Origin: an uncultured SAR116 cluster alpha proteobacterium
Lineage (GTDB): Bacteria; Pseudomonadota; Alphaproteobacteria; Puniceispirillales; Marisalimonadaceae
Assembly (NCBI GenBank): GCA_902623995.1
Contig: CACNWE010000005.1
Location: forward strand, 1 to 64,000
Direction of reading: 5' to 3'
Length of the DNA stretch: 64,000 bases
The notes under the pieces were generated by a model. That model made no database searches, was not told where the DNA came from, and saw only the letters and a list, made by a program, of their open reading frames with translations. This document shows positions 9,081 to 18,002 of this stretch, one piece after another. Each line of letters opens with the position of its first letter. Position 1 is the stretch's first letter. The translations under genes were made by a program, and so were the position numbers.

Positions 9081-9326
9081 TTACTTTACTTTATTGTCCT
9101 GCTCTGTAGGATTTTGTATATCAACTTTAAAATCTTCCAAACATCTTTCAGCTTCAAGAAATTTTTCATTAGCTTCTTTTAAATCTCTTTTAATAGAATC
9201 AAGTTTTTCTTTATTAGTAATACTTTCTGCTATATGGCTTTCTAGTACTTTCATGCTTTTATCAAAAGACGCCTGTAAATCTCTAATTTTTTTAAGTTCT
9301 ATAGCGCTTGTCTCATCAATTTCCAT
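9081..9326 (-). CDS. Small coiled-coil protein (possibly DUF4164-type) upstream of zapA
   Basis: An 81-aa, almost entirely helical and charged protein with heptad-like spacing of Leu/Ile (KIRDLQASFDKSMKVLESHI...). No signal peptide or membrane segment is present. In alphaproteobacteria a short coiled-coil gene often annotated DUF4164 occupies exactly this place upstream of zapA, and a role linked to ZapA is a reasonable but untested inference. Sequence alone gives no function. Confidence 0.6.
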   Translation of the reverse strand: MEIDETSAIELKKIRDLQASFDKSMKVLESHIAESITNKEKLDSIKRDLKEANEKFLEAERCLEDFKVDIQNPTEQDNKVK

Positions 9327-9367
9327 AAATATTTACTCAACATTTAATTGCATTTTAATAAATAAAT

Positions 9368-9397
9368 ATAATAACAGATCTAACCTATAATGGACAA
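9368..9397 (-). promoter_or_regulatory. Possible promoter for the coiled-coil/zapA transcript
   Basis: On the minus strand TTGTCC (9397-9392) and TATTAT (9373-9368) are 18 bases apart and lie about 40 bases upstream of the coiled-coil gene, in the divergent gap with the aldolase gene. In such AT-rich DNA chance matches are common, so this is weak. Confidence 0.3.
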
Positions 9398-9491
9398 ATT
9401 ATATTGTAATTCATAAAATTTAAATTTATAGATACTAAATATTATTTATAGATTTTGATATTTATCTGTTAAAATTCGGAGAAAATTCAAT

Positions 9492-10418
9492 ATGAAATTT
9501 ACAAGAAATGTTAAGAGAATATTAAGTTATTATGAAAGTGATAATCCGGGAGTAAAAGCAAATTTAGCCAGAATTCTAACGTCTGGAAAGTTAGGTGGAA
9601 CTGGAAAGTTAGTGATACTTCCTGTGGATCAAGGATTTGAACATGGCCCAGCTAGATCATTTGCCAAAAATGCTCCAGCATACGATCCTCATTATCACTT
9701 TAAACTAGCGATTGACGCAGGACTTTCAGCTTTCGCTGCACCATTAGGTATGCTAGAGGCTGGAGCTGATACTTTCGCAGGTCAAATTCCTTTAATTATG
9801 AAAGTGAATAGTTCAAACTCTTTATCAAACGAGAAAACTGCTCCAACGCAAGCTTTAACTGGTTCAGTGAGTGAAGCTATTAGATTAGGATGTTCAGCAG
9901 TTGGCTTTACTATTTATCCAGGATCGGAGATGGCCTTAGATATGATATCTGATATACAAGATATGGCTGTCGAAGCAAAAGATGCAGGTCTAGCAGTCGT
10001 AGTATGGAGTTATCCTAGAGGTGGAAATATAAGTAAAGAAGGAGAAACTGCTATAGATATTGTTTCTTATGCCGCCCATATGGCAGCTCTGGTCGGAGCA
10101 CATATTATTAAGGTAAAACCTCCAACTTCTTTTATAGAACAAGATGAAGCTAAAAAAGTTTATCTATCAGAAAACATCCCAATTTCTTCTCTAAATGAAA
10201 GAATAAACCACGTTGTTCAATCATGTTTTAATGGAAAGAGACTTGTAGTTTTTTCAGGTGGTTCATCTAAAAATAAAGAAAGCCTTTTAGCAGAAATTAG
10301 AGAATTATATTTAGGTGGTGCGAGTGGATCGATTATTGGAAGAAATTCTTTTCAAAGACCATATAGCGAAGCACTAGCACTTTTGAACCAAATTATAGAA
10401 ATTTATAAAGGAAAGTGA
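9492..10418 (+). CDS. fbaB: Class I fructose-bisphosphate aldolase (FbaB/DhnA type)
   Basis: This family cleaves or forms fructose 1,6-bisphosphate through a lysine Schiff base, in glycolysis and gluconeogenesis. The 308-aa protein has LVILPVDQGFEHGPARSF near residues 40-57, the TIM-barrel strand VVVWSYPRGGNISKEGE, and HIIKVKPPT, which carries the presumed Schiff-base lysine. It ends in VFSGGSSKNKE and the phosphate-binding GASGSIIGRNSFQRP. It is not the zinc class II enzyme. An RBS (CGGAG) lies about 10 bases before ATG. The efp start follows the stop by one base, so both are cotranscribed. Confidence 0.92.
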   Translation: MKFTRNVKRILSYYESDNPGVKANLARILTSGKLGGTGKLVILPVDQGFEHGPARSFAKNAPAYDPHYHFKLAIDAGLSAFAAPLGMLEAGADTFAGQIPLIMKVNSSNSLSNEKTAPTQALTGSVSEAIRLGCSAVGFTIYPGSEMALDMISDIQDMAVEAKDAGLAVVVWSYPRGGNISKEGETAIDIVSYAAHMAALVGAHIIKVKPPTSFIEQDEAKKVYLSENIPISSLNERINHVVQSCFNGKRLVVFSGGSSKNKESLLAEIRELYLGGASGSIIGRNSFQRPYSEALALLNQIIEIYKGK

Positions 10419-10419
10419 T

Positions 10420-10986
10420 TTGAAAGTTAATGGAAATACAATTAAACCTGGCAATGTTATCGAACATAAAAATGAATTATGGGTAGTGACTAAAACTAGT
10501 CATGTTAAACCTGGAAAAGGTGGTGCTTTTGCTCAGATAGAATTGAGAAATTTAAAAAATAATTCTAAACTAAATGAGCGTTTTAGATCATCTGAAAGTG
10601 TAGAAAAAGTTATACTTGAAGAAACTCCACACACATTTTTATATAAGGAAGAACAAAATCTTATATTCATGAATAGTGATACTTTTGAACAGTTAAGTGT
10701 AAATATTGATATGATTGGAGACCAGTCAGCTTTTTTACAAGATGGTATGAATGTTATTATAAATATATATAATGATAAGCCTGTTTCAGTTATTATGCCG
10801 GATAGTTGTATTGAAGAAATTATTGAGGCTGATGCTGTTATTAAGGGTCAAACTGTATCTTCATCATTCAAACCTGCAATTTTAAAAAATGGTGTAAAAG
10901 TTATGGTTCCTGGACACATTGAAGTTGGCACAAAAATAGTTGTAAGACCTTCTGATTGTTCATATATAGAAAAAGCAAAAATTTAA
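10420..10986 (+). CDS. efp: Translation elongation factor P
   Basis: EF-P rescues ribosomes stalled at proline runs. The 188-aa protein has the KOW-like N-terminal domain with GNVIEHKNELWVV and HVKPGKGGAF (the lysine tip at about residue 32), the middle OB domain, and the C-terminal OB domain with VIKGQTVSSSFKPAIL and VPGHIEVGTKIVVRP. The start is TTG, one base after the aldolase stop, with GGAAAG just upstream inside the aldolase end. Confidence 0.96.
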   Translation: MKVNGNTIKPGNVIEHKNELWVVTKTSHVKPGKGGAFAQIELRNLKNNSKLNERFRSSESVEKVILEETPHTFLYKEEQNLIFMNSDTFEQLSVNIDMIGDQSAFLQDGMNVIINIYNDKPVSVIMPDSCIEEIIEADAVIKGQTVSSSFKPAILKNGVKVMVPGHIEVGTKIVVRPSDCSYIEKAKI

Positions 10987-11027
10987 ATTAATTTGTATTT
11001 TTTATTTTTTTCTGATTTGGAGTGATA

Positions 11028-11828
11028 ATGAGTAACAAATCACCAATTATAAACGTTATTTTTCAATCCTTAAATAAGGTAACGAAAAATATGTTAAGAG
11101 ATTTTGGAGAAATAGAAAATTTACAAGTCTCTCCCGATTCATTGGAACAATTTGTTTCGAAAACTGAGAAAAAAATTTATAAATCTCTTTTAAATGATTT
11201 GACAAAATCAAGACCTGAATGGGGGATTAAGTTAAATAATGAATTAGGTCATGTTAAGGATAAACATTATTGGATAGTAGATCCATTAAATGGGAGATTT
11301 AATTTTTTACATGGATTACCACATTTTGCAATTTCTGTTGCAGTCGAGCTTAATAATGAAATTTTATCTACTGTTATTTTTGATCCAATTAGAGATGAAT
11401 TTTATTTTGCTGAAAAAGGTAAAGGCTCTTTTCAAAATGACAGAAGAATAAGGGTTTCAAAAAGAAATAAGTTAAAATCGTGTATATTTTCAATATTTAA
11501 TGAAAATACAATGAATGAAAAAAATTCTTTAATGAATTGTTTTGAAAAAGTTAATCTTTTGTCTTATCAGTCTGATTCTGTTACGCGTTCATTTGGTTCG
11601 TCAGCACTAAATTTTGCATGGTTAGCATCTGGTAAAATTGATTGTTTATTTGTTAGTAAACTTAATAAAAATCAAATTGCATGTGGAGAACTTCTTATAA
11701 AAGAAGCTGGAGGTTATTTAACAAATTTAAAATACATTAATGCTTATGACGCCCAAAGTAAATTTTTGATAGGTGCTAACCCAATATTACATAAAGAAGT
11801 TTTAAAAAAAATAAATCAAAAGTACTAA
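11028..11828 (+). CDS. Inositol monophosphatase family protein (SuhB-like), probably catalytically dead
   Basis: By fold and position after efp this is the SuhB/IMPase family. The ATG at 11028 is chosen because GGAG lies 5 bases upstream; an upstream GTG overlaps that RBS. The 266-aa protein keeps YWIVDPLNGRFNFLHGLPHF (81-100), IFDPIRDEFYFAEKGKG and GELLIKEAGG, but key metal and substrate residues differ. The usual DPLDGT is DPLNGR (Asp to Asn88, Thr to Arg90), the usual SALD is SALN (Asn195), and the catalytic WD before the last helix is NQ (Gln216). Glu72 is retained. These losses argue against Mg-dependent phosphatase activity and point to a structural role. E. coli SuhB has a known non-enzymatic role with NusA in rRNA antitermination. 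Confidence 0.85.
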   Translation: MSNKSPIINVIFQSLNKVTKNMLRDFGEIENLQVSPDSLEQFVSKTEKKIYKSLLNDLTKSRPEWGIKLNNELGHVKDKHYWIVDPLNGRFNFLHGLPHFAISVAVELNNEILSTVIFDPIRDEFYFAEKGKGSFQNDRRIRVSKRNKLKSCIFSIFNENTMNEKNSLMNCFEKVNLLSYQSDSVTRSFGSSALNFAWLASGKIDCLFVSKLNKNQIACGELLIKEAGGYLTNLKYINAYDAQSKFLIGANPILHKEVLKKINQKY

Positions 11829-11852
11829 TATTATTGATAGTTTTTTTATTTG

Positions 11853-11868
11853 TCATGAAAAAGTCATG
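11853..11868 (+). terminator. Weak terminator-like hairpin after the SuhB-like gene
   Basis: CATGA-AAAAG-TCATG followed by TTTT lies about 25 bases after the stop. The stem is only five pairs, so a real terminator is uncertain. Confidence 0.2.
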
Positions 11869-11921
11869 TTTTAATGTTTAATAATACATACTTTGATTAA
11901 ACTATTATAAAGGGTGTAGAA

Positions 11922-12974
11922 ATGACAGATCCAAATAAATATGCTTTTAGAATGTTATTCTTGTTAGTCGTAGTTGCAGTACTTATAACCCTTTTATTTG
12001 AACCTTTAAAAAATGCTTTTGAAGGAAACGTCCTGCTAAATAGTGTAATAATCAGTACATTTATTTTAGGAACAATTTTCTCTTTTCGTCAAACAGTCCG
12101 TTTAAGTAAAGAAGCTAAATGGCTTAAATTTATTAAAAGAAAAGATAGTTTAATGCCAGCTAATGTAGCACTAAAGATTAAACCAACTCTCCTTGCACCA
12201 GTTGCTGCTGTCTTGTCTGATGACAGAAGTGAGAATCCTTCTTTATCTGCAAATTCTCTTGGTACAATTTTAGAAGGTGTTTCATCAAGATTAGATGAAA
12301 GTAGAGAAATATTACGATACATGATAGGTTTACTAGTTTTTTTAGGATTGCTGGGAACATTTTGGGGTTTGTTACAAACAATTTCTTCAGTATCAGGTGT
12401 AATTAATACTATCGACTTTAATAATGGCAATATTCCAAACGAAGGAAACGCTCTATTTATGGAAATTCAAAAAGGTTTAAGCGCACCACTTGATGGAATG
12501 TCTACTGCTTTTTCGTCTTCTTTATTTGGTCTAGCTGGATCTTTAATATTGGGCTTTCTTGATCTTCAAGTTGGTCAAGCTAGTAATAGATTTTTCAATG
12601 AACTAGAAGATTGGTTGTCTCAAATGGCTATTTTTACTACGAATGAGTTAGGAAACTCTGGCCTAAGTGAAGCTGCTGTTGAAAGTCTTGCAATAGTAGC
12701 GAAAAGGGCAAACCAAAATGAAAATGATAGGATAAGAATTTCAGAAAATATTAATGAACTTACTATTGTATTAAATAGATTAGTTGAAAAACTTGATGAG
12801 GATAGATCAATCAAAGATTATTTAGTGACTATTACGTCCATATTAAAAAATTTAGGGGAAGACAATACTGGGAAAATTTCTGAAATTCAATCTAATTTAA
12901 CTATTGAGTTAAGGTCTATTTCAAAACAATTATCTAATTTAGAGAAATCAATTATCAAAATAAATAACAAATAA
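11922..12974 (+). CDS. MotA/TolQ/ExbB-type proton channel protein
   Basis: A 350-aa membrane protein with helices near residues 10-30 and 38-55, then the MotA/TolQ core: RYMIGLLVFLGLLGTFWGLLQTI (about 130-152) and APLDGMSTAFSSSLFGLAGSLILGFLDL (about 188-215). A soluble, helical C-terminal tail of about 130 residues follows. It is followed 27 bases later by an OmpA/MotB-like partner, so the two form a proton-driven motor pair. This pair next to rpmE recurs in alphaproteobacteria, where its biological function is poorly known. No flagellar genes are nearby, so calling it MotA in the flagellar sense would be unsafe. Confidence 0.85.
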   Translation: MTDPNKYAFRMLFLLVVVAVLITLLFEPLKNAFEGNVLLNSVIISTFILGTIFSFRQTVRLSKEAKWLKFIKRKDSLMPANVALKIKPTLLAPVAAVLSDDRSENPSLSANSLGTILEGVSSRLDESREILRYMIGLLVFLGLLGTFWGLLQTISSVSGVINTIDFNNGNIPNEGNALFMEIQKGLSAPLDGMSTAFSSSLFGLAGSLILGFLDLQVGQASNRFFNELEDWLSQMAIFTTNELGNSGLSEAAVESLAIVAKRANQNENDRIRISENINELTIVLNRLVEKLDEDRSIKDYLVTITSILKNLGEDNTGKISEIQSNLTIELRSISKQLSNLEKSIIKINNK

Positions 12975-13001
12975 GATATAAGATTTTTTAAGAGATTTTT
13001 A

Positions 13002-14147
13002 ATGATACAGAATAGAATTAGAAAAAAACAATTAGATTACACATGGCCTGGTTTTGTCGATGCTTTGTCCAGTCTTTTAATGGTCATAATATTTGTATTA
13101 ATGATTTTTGTGATTTCACAATTTTTTATATCCAAAAAAATGAGTGGGCAAGATGAAGCTCTAATAAAATTAAAAAACAATTTAACTGAGCTCAGCGAGT
13201 TATTGTCATTAGAAAGAGACACAACAACTGAGCTTACTGCACAGCTATCGGTTTTAGAAGAAAAAATTGTGGCAATTAAAGATGACCTAAGTAAAGAAAG
13301 AAAATTAACAAAACAATATCAGGATGAAATCAGAGGAGTGAAAAATATTATTGCCTTAAACGAAAGTGACATTAATGAATTAAAAAATGCTCTTAAAGAA
13401 AAAATCAAAAACACATCTAAATTAAGAAATGAATTGTCTGACCTAGGAAATCAAGTAAATACAAAAAATTTGGAAATTCAGAGTAAAGACAATATTTTAA
13501 AAGCAAACAAAGAAGAGATTAATCAACTTATTTCTACAACATTAAATTTAAAAAATAAACTGGCACAGTTACAAACTTTGCTATCAGCATACAAAGCAAA
13601 AGATAAAAAAGAAAAAGTTAAAACTTTAAATTTAGGGAAAGATGTAAACTCTGCTCTAGCAAGAAGAGTAGAAGAACTAGAAAAATTTAAGTCTGATTTT
13701 TTTGGAAGAGTAAGAGAACTTGTAAAAGGCAGAAGAGAAATTAGAGTAGTTGGAGACAGATTTGTATTTCAATCAGAAGTTCTTTTTACTGTTGGTTCTG
13801 ATGAACTTGGTGTGGAAGGACAACTAGAAATGCAAAAGCTTGCAGCAACTCTAATGGAAATTGAAAAATCATTTCCTACAGACATAGATTGGATTTTACA
13901 AATTGAGGGTCACACTGATAGTTTGCCAGTGAAAGCAGGACAAACTTACATAGATAATTGGGAGTTATCAACAAAAAGAGCGTTATCAGTATTAAGATAT
14001 TTGATTAAACAAGGCATTGAACCTAGTAGATTATCTGCTTCAGGGTATGGAAGTTTTCAACCAATTGATGTTAAAAATACTAAATCTGCTAGAATGAAAA
14101 ATAGAAGAATAGAAATGAAAATTACACAAAACACAAAAATTAAATAA
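13002..14147 (+). CDS. MotB/OmpA-type peptidoglycan-binding partner of the TolQ-like channel
   Basis: The 381-aa protein has one N-terminal membrane helix, PGFVDALSSLLMVIIFVLMIF, with an Asp placed as in MotB/TolR proton helices. A long coiled coil follows (about 45-205), then a C-terminal OmpA-like domain with the peptidoglycan-binding signature LQIEGHTDSLPV...NWELSTKRALSV and SARMKNRRIEMKI. The inferred role is to anchor the channel at 11922-12974 to the cell wall and pass proton-driven movement through the coiled coil. The two genes are surely one operon. Confidence 0.87.
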   Translation: MIQNRIRKKQLDYTWPGFVDALSSLLMVIIFVLMIFVISQFFISKKMSGQDEALIKLKNNLTELSELLSLERDTTTELTAQLSVLEEKIVAIKDDLSKERKLTKQYQDEIRGVKNIIALNESDINELKNALKEKIKNTSKLRNELSDLGNQVNTKNLEIQSKDNILKANKEEINQLISTTLNLKNKLAQLQTLLSAYKAKDKKEKVKTLNLGKDVNSALARRVEELEKFKSDFFGRVRELVKGRREIRVVGDRFVFQSEVLFTVGSDELGVEGQLEMQKLAATLMEIEKSFPTDIDWILQIEGHTDSLPVKAGQTYIDNWELSTKRALSVLRYLIKQGIEPSRLSASGYGSFQPIDVKNTKSARMKNRRIEMKITQNTKIK

Positions 14148-14152
14148 AAAAA

Positions 14153-14449
14153 ATGATCCAAAACTTAATTAAAAAATTTGAAGCAAAATCTAAAGCTCAT
14201 TTACTTATAATTTTTTTTGTATTTGGCTTGAGTGGTTCTTTTTCACTTTGGATTTCATCTCCCATCATGGTAGCTTTAGATCTAAAAAATATATTCAATA
14301 ATTATCCTCTATATATATTCTTTAGAATTCTAATTATAATTCCTATTTATCAAATAATTTTGATAGTAATTGCTTCAATTTTTGGGGAGTTTCAATATTT
14401 TTGGACATTTGAAAAAAAATTTTTAAAACGAATTAAAATTATTAAATAA
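14153..14449 (+). CDS. Small membrane protein (DUF6787-like), unknown function
   Basis: A 98-aa protein with two predicted membrane helices (about 18-40 and 55-82), a Phe/Ile-rich composition and a basic tail (KKFLKRIKIIK). The pattern FGLSGSFSLW...IPIYQIILIVIASIFGEF resembles small DUF6787-type membrane proteins, but I recall this family only loosely. It starts 5 bases after the MotB/OmpA-like gene, so it may belong to that operon. Confidence 0.5.
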   Translation: MIQNLIKKFEAKSKAHLLIIFFVFGLSGSFSLWISSPIMVALDLKNIFNNYPLYIFFRILIIIPIYQIILIVIASIFGEFQYFWTFEKKFLKRIKIIK

Positions 14450-14508
14450 CTTGAAATAAAATAATTTTAATTGTAAATATTGTCAAAATTAAAATAGATG
14501 AGTTTAAT

Positions 14509-14736
14509 ATGAAAAAAGATATTCACCCAGATTATCATGAAATAACAGTAATAATGACAGATGGTAGTAAATATAAAACACGATCTACCATGGGAAATGC
14601 TGGAGATACTCTTAAGTTAGATATCGATCCTAAATCTCATCCTGCATGGACAGGCCAACATAGAATACTAGATTCTGGTGGTCAAGTTGCTAGATTTAAT
14701 AAAAGGTTTTCAGGATTGGGTGTCAAAACTGATTAA
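14509..14736 (+). CDS. rpmE: 50S ribosomal protein bL31
   Basis: The 75-aa protein begins [27 protein letters not shown] and contains the bL31 tail [24 protein letters not shown]. The zinc-ribbon cysteines of the C+ type are absent, as in many alphaproteobacterial L31 proteins. Its stop codon shares the TTAA at 14733-14736 with the oppositely oriented glyS stop. Confidence 0.95.
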   Translation: MKKDIHPDYHEITVIMTDGSKYKTRSTMGNAGDTLKLDIDPKSHPAWTGQHRILDSGGQVARFNKRFSGLGVKTD

Positions 14737-16826
14737 TTTTCTATTAACTCAAATTTTGAAAATTTTGATATAGAATTATGAAAGTTTTTCAATAAGTTTA
14801 ATCTATTAACCCTTACTTTAGAATCATTGTGATTAACAATCACATTATCAAAAAATAACGAGATTGATGCATTCATTTTAATTAAATATGTTATCAAAAT
14901 ATCCTGAGATTTTTCACAAACACCTTTTTTTATAATTTCTTTTGAAAAAGTATTAGATAAATTGTAAATATTTTGTTCTTCAATGGTGTCAAAAACTTTT
15001 GTATTTACCTGCAAAACGGCATCATTTGAAAATTTTTCACTTTTAAGAATATTATTAATTCTTTTATAATTTGCTAGAAAAATTTTAAAATCATTATTTT
15101 TCGTGAATTTAATAATACTATTAGTTCTACTTAAAATTATTTTTATTGGTATATCATTAATGATTTTTGTATTTAAGACTGAATTAACTACATCCATTCT
15201 GTTGCTTGTATTAGAAAATACGTATTTTAATTTATCAATCATAAAATCAATTAAGTTTTGTTTTATTGATTGTGAAGAACAACTATATTCTTTTAATGAT
15301 GGTTCAAGGAGTTCATTTAATGACAGATTAAATTTAAAATTAATGAAGATTTGAACAATTGAAAGACTGTTTCTTCTAAGAGCAAAAGGATCTTTAGATC
15401 CAGTAGGTTTCTTACCAATAGAAAAGAAACCTACCAAAGTATCAATCTTATCAATCATTGATAATAAAGATCCAAGTTTTGTTTCTGGTAAATCATCAGA
15501 AACACCCTTAGGTTTGTAATGTTCAAAAATAGCTTTTGTAACTTCTTCATGTTCATTTTTTATTTTAGCATAGTACCCACCCATTATTCCTTGAAGTTCT
15601 GGAAATTCCATAACCATTTCTGAGACAAGATCTGCCTTAGATAAAATGGCTGCTTGTTTGGCTAATTCTGATTTAACCCCAAACCCTTTAGCAAAAATTT
15701 GAGAAATGTTGGCCATTCGTATAATCTTATCATGCAATGATCCTAAAGATTCATAAAACAAAACATGTTTGAGTTTTTTATTCCAATTTTCAAATGTATT
15801 TGAAATATCATTTTCAAAAAAATAACTGGCATCAGATAAGCGAGCTTTTAAAACCCTCTCATTTCCTTCAATAACTCTAAAATCCCTGTCTTTTTCCTTA
15901 ATGCTATTGGCAACAAATAAAAATTTTGACTCTAAATTATTTTCTTTGTCTGTGATTGAAAAATACTTTTGATGCACACGCATTGCTGTTGATAACACTT
16001 CTCTTGGCAGTTTCATAAATTCTTTGCTAATTGAACCAATAAGAACATTAGGATACTCAACAAGACCTACAACTTCTTCGAGTAAGGACTTATCATTAAC
16101 TAATTTTAATTTTTCCTTATCAAGTAAATATGTTGCGTCATTGATAATTTTTTCTAATCTTTTATTTCTGTCTAAAATTACAAAATTTTCTTCTAATAAT
16201 TGTTCATAATTTTCTATCTTATTAATAACAATCTTTTTATCAAGATATCTATGAGCAAAAGTAGAATTAGTAAATTTTAAAAAAACATTTTTTCCTATTT
16301 CAACCTCACCTTTAACAACATCATTATTAAGAAGCAAAACAATATTTCTAAGAGGTCTTGCCCACTTTAAGTCTGTATTTGCCCATCTTTGACTTTTAGG
16401 CCAAACAAAGCCATTGACTATTTCATTAATTATATCTGGCAAAATTTCATAAGTTTTTTGACCCTTGATCTTTTGAGAATGAAAATAAAATTTCCCATTA
16501 TTTGTTTCTTTTATAATAGTTTCATCTATTTTTAATTGATTAGATTTTAGATAACCATCAATCGCTTTTTGATTAGCATCAAATCTCGGTCCCCTCTTTT
16601 CTATTTCTTGATCTTTTTGCTCTAACTCAATACTTTTAATTATAATTGATAAGTGTCTTGGACTACTGAAAGTTTTAAAACTTTCAAACGCTATATCTCT
16701 TTTTGTTAGGGACTTCACGAACAAATTTTGTAATTGTATTTCAGAGTTTAATTGCATCCTTGCGGGTATTTCCTCAGAAAAAAACTCTAAAAGTAAATTG
16801 CCTCTACTTTTTTCCATATTATTCAT
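14733..16826 (-). CDS. glyS: Glycyl-tRNA synthetase beta subunit
   Basis: The beta subunit of the bacterial alpha2beta2 glycyl-tRNA synthetase, required for tRNA recognition and catalysis. The 697-aa protein starts [15 protein letters not shown], contains [58 protein letters not shown] and [20 protein letters not shown], and ends with an anticodon-binding-like helical domain. It overlaps the glyQ end by 8 bases, so the subunits are translationally coupled. Confidence 0.97.
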   Translation of the reverse strand: MNNMEKSRGNLLLEFFSEEIPARMQLNSEIQLQNLFVKSLTKRDIAFESFKTFSSPRHLSIIIKSIELEQKDQEIEKRGPRFDANQKAIDGYLKSNQLKIDETIIKETNNGKFYFHSQKIKGQKTYEILPDIINEIVNGFVWPKSQRWANTDLKWARPLRNIVLLLNNDVVKGEVEIGKNVFLKFTNSTFAHRYLDKKIVINKIENYEQLLEENFVILDRNKRLEKIINDATYLLDKEKLKLVNDKSLLEEVVGLVEYPNVLIGSISKEFMKLPREVLSTAMRVHQKYFSITDKENNLESKFLFVANSIKEKDRDFRVIEGNERVLKARLSDASYFFENDISNTFENWNKKLKHVLFYESLGSLHDKIIRMANISQIFAKGFGVKSELAKQAAILSKADLVSEMVMEFPELQGIMGGYYAKIKNEHEEVTKAIFEHYKPKGVSDDLPETKLGSLLSMIDKIDTLVGFFSIGKKPTGSKDPFALRRNSLSIVQIFINFKFNLSLNELLEPSLKEYSCSSQSIKQNLIDFMIDKLKYVFSNTSNRMDVVNSVLNTKIINDIPIKIILSRTNSIIKFTKNNDFKIFLANYKRINNILKSEKFSNDAVLQVNTKVFDTIEEQNIYNLSNTFSKEIIKKGVCEKSQDILITYLIKMNASISLFFDNVIVNHNDSKVRVNRLNLLKNFHNSISKFSKFELIEN

Positions 16827-17706
16827 TTAATTTACCCATCCAAGCAAGACAAGAAGATCTAGCCATGTTTCTAACTCTTAAGATGTATGATTGTCTTTCT
16901 GAAACAGAAATAACGCCTCTTGCATCTAATAAATTGAAAAGATGACTTGCTTTTATACATTGATGATACGCAGGTAGAGCTAAAAAATTTTTCTTATCAT
17001 TTAATAAATTTTTGCACTCAGTTTCAGCATCATTGAACTGCTTAAATAAAGAGGAAGTTTGAGATTTTTCAAAATTATATTTAGAAAATTCTTTTTCTTG
17101 CTGTAAAAAAATATCACCATATGTTTTGCCGCCTTTTTTTTTATCGATACCATCCCAATCTAAATCATAAACGTTTTCAATTTTTTGAATAAACATAGCT
17201 AATCTTTCAAGGCCATAAGTAATTTCACTTGCAACAGGTTTTACCTCAATACCACCTACTTGTTGGAAGTACGTAAATTGACTAATTTCCATTCCATCAC
17301 ACCAAATTTCCCAACCCAAACCTGCAGCGCCAAGAGTTGGACTTTCCCAATCATCTTCTACAAATCTAATGTCATGGTCGTTAGGATTAAGACCAATGAA
17401 TTTTAAACTTTCTAAATATAAATTTTGTATATCTTCAGGAGATGGTTGAATAATAACCTGAAATTGATAATAGTGCTGAAGCCTATTAGGATTTTCACCA
17501 TATCTTCCATCAGTTGGTCTTCGGCAAGGTTGAACATATGCTGCCTTCCAAATTGGATCTGGACCCAAAACTCGTAGCACTGTTGCAGGATGGAATGTAC
17601 CTGCTCCTACTTCTAAATCATATGGTTGTAATAGAACACAACCTTGATCAATCCAAAATGATTGAAGACTAGTAATAATTTTTTGAAACGAATTATTTAC
17701 ACTCAT
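16819..17706 (-). CDS. glyQ: Glycyl-tRNA synthetase alpha subunit
   Basis: The alpha subunit carries the class II catalytic core. The 295-aa protein has [40 protein letters not shown] (class II motif 2 region), [20 protein letters not shown] and ERLAMFIQ. The C-terminus [14 protein letters not shown] overlaps the beginning of glyS. Alpha and beta subunits are separate genes here, as in most proteobacteria. Confidence 0.98.
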   Translation of the reverse strand: MSVNNSFQKIITSLQSFWIDQGCVLLQPYDLEVGAGTFHPATVLRVLGPDPIWKAAYVQPCRRPTDGRYGENPNRLQHYYQFQVIIQPSPEDIQNLYLESLKFIGLNPNDHDIRFVEDDWESPTLGAAGLGWEIWCDGMEISQFTYFQQVGGIEVKPVASEITYGLERLAMFIQKIENVYDLDWDGIDKKKGGKTYGDIFLQQEKEFSKYNFEKSQTSSLFKQFNDAETECKNLLNDKKNFLALPAYHQCIKASHLFNLLDARGVISVSERQSYILRVRNMARSSCLAWMGKLNE

Positions 17707-17776
17707 ATAATTTATTTATTTTAAGCTAGTTATAATATTAAAGACATAAAGCTTTAAAAATGAAATTTTGTATTTA

Positions 17777-18001
17777 CTAAGAATTTGTACACTCTTTATT
17801 ATTACACTTTTTTCCAGTACTCCACAATCCACAAACATCACATTTAAACGCATCTATACCTTTTTTATTTATATCTTCATTTTCTTTTTTTTGATTGTTT
17901 TTGACAATGTTAAGTTTTCTTTTTTCAATTATTTTGAATAAATACCAGACTGCAATTAATATTATAATAAGCCAAAAAATTTTACCTACTGAAAGCATCA
18001 T
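17777..18001 (-). CDS. Small membrane protein with C-terminal zinc ribbon (PP0621-like)
   Basis: A 74-aa protein if started at the ATG at 18001, two bases after the stop of the S49 peptidase gene; an upstream in-frame start would overlap that gene by 38 bases. It has one N-terminal membrane helix (KIFWLIIILIAVWYLF), a basic/charged linker, and a four-cysteine knuckle CDVCG...CNNKEC at the end. Similar short membrane/zinc-ribbon proteins lie between sppA-like and glyQ genes in other alphaproteobacteria. The function is unknown. Confidence 0.7.
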   Translation of the reverse strand: MMLSVGKIFWLIIILIAVWYLFKIIEKRKLNIVKNNQKKENEDINKKGIDAFKCDVCGLWSTGKKCNNKECTNS

Positions 18002-18002
18002 T

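Noticed and set aside
11922..14147. Reading the MotA/MotB-like pair as a Zorya (ZorAB) defence module
   Set aside because: No ZorC/D/E or other defence genes nearby; the pair sits in a housekeeping run next to rpmE, as in many alphaproteobacteria.
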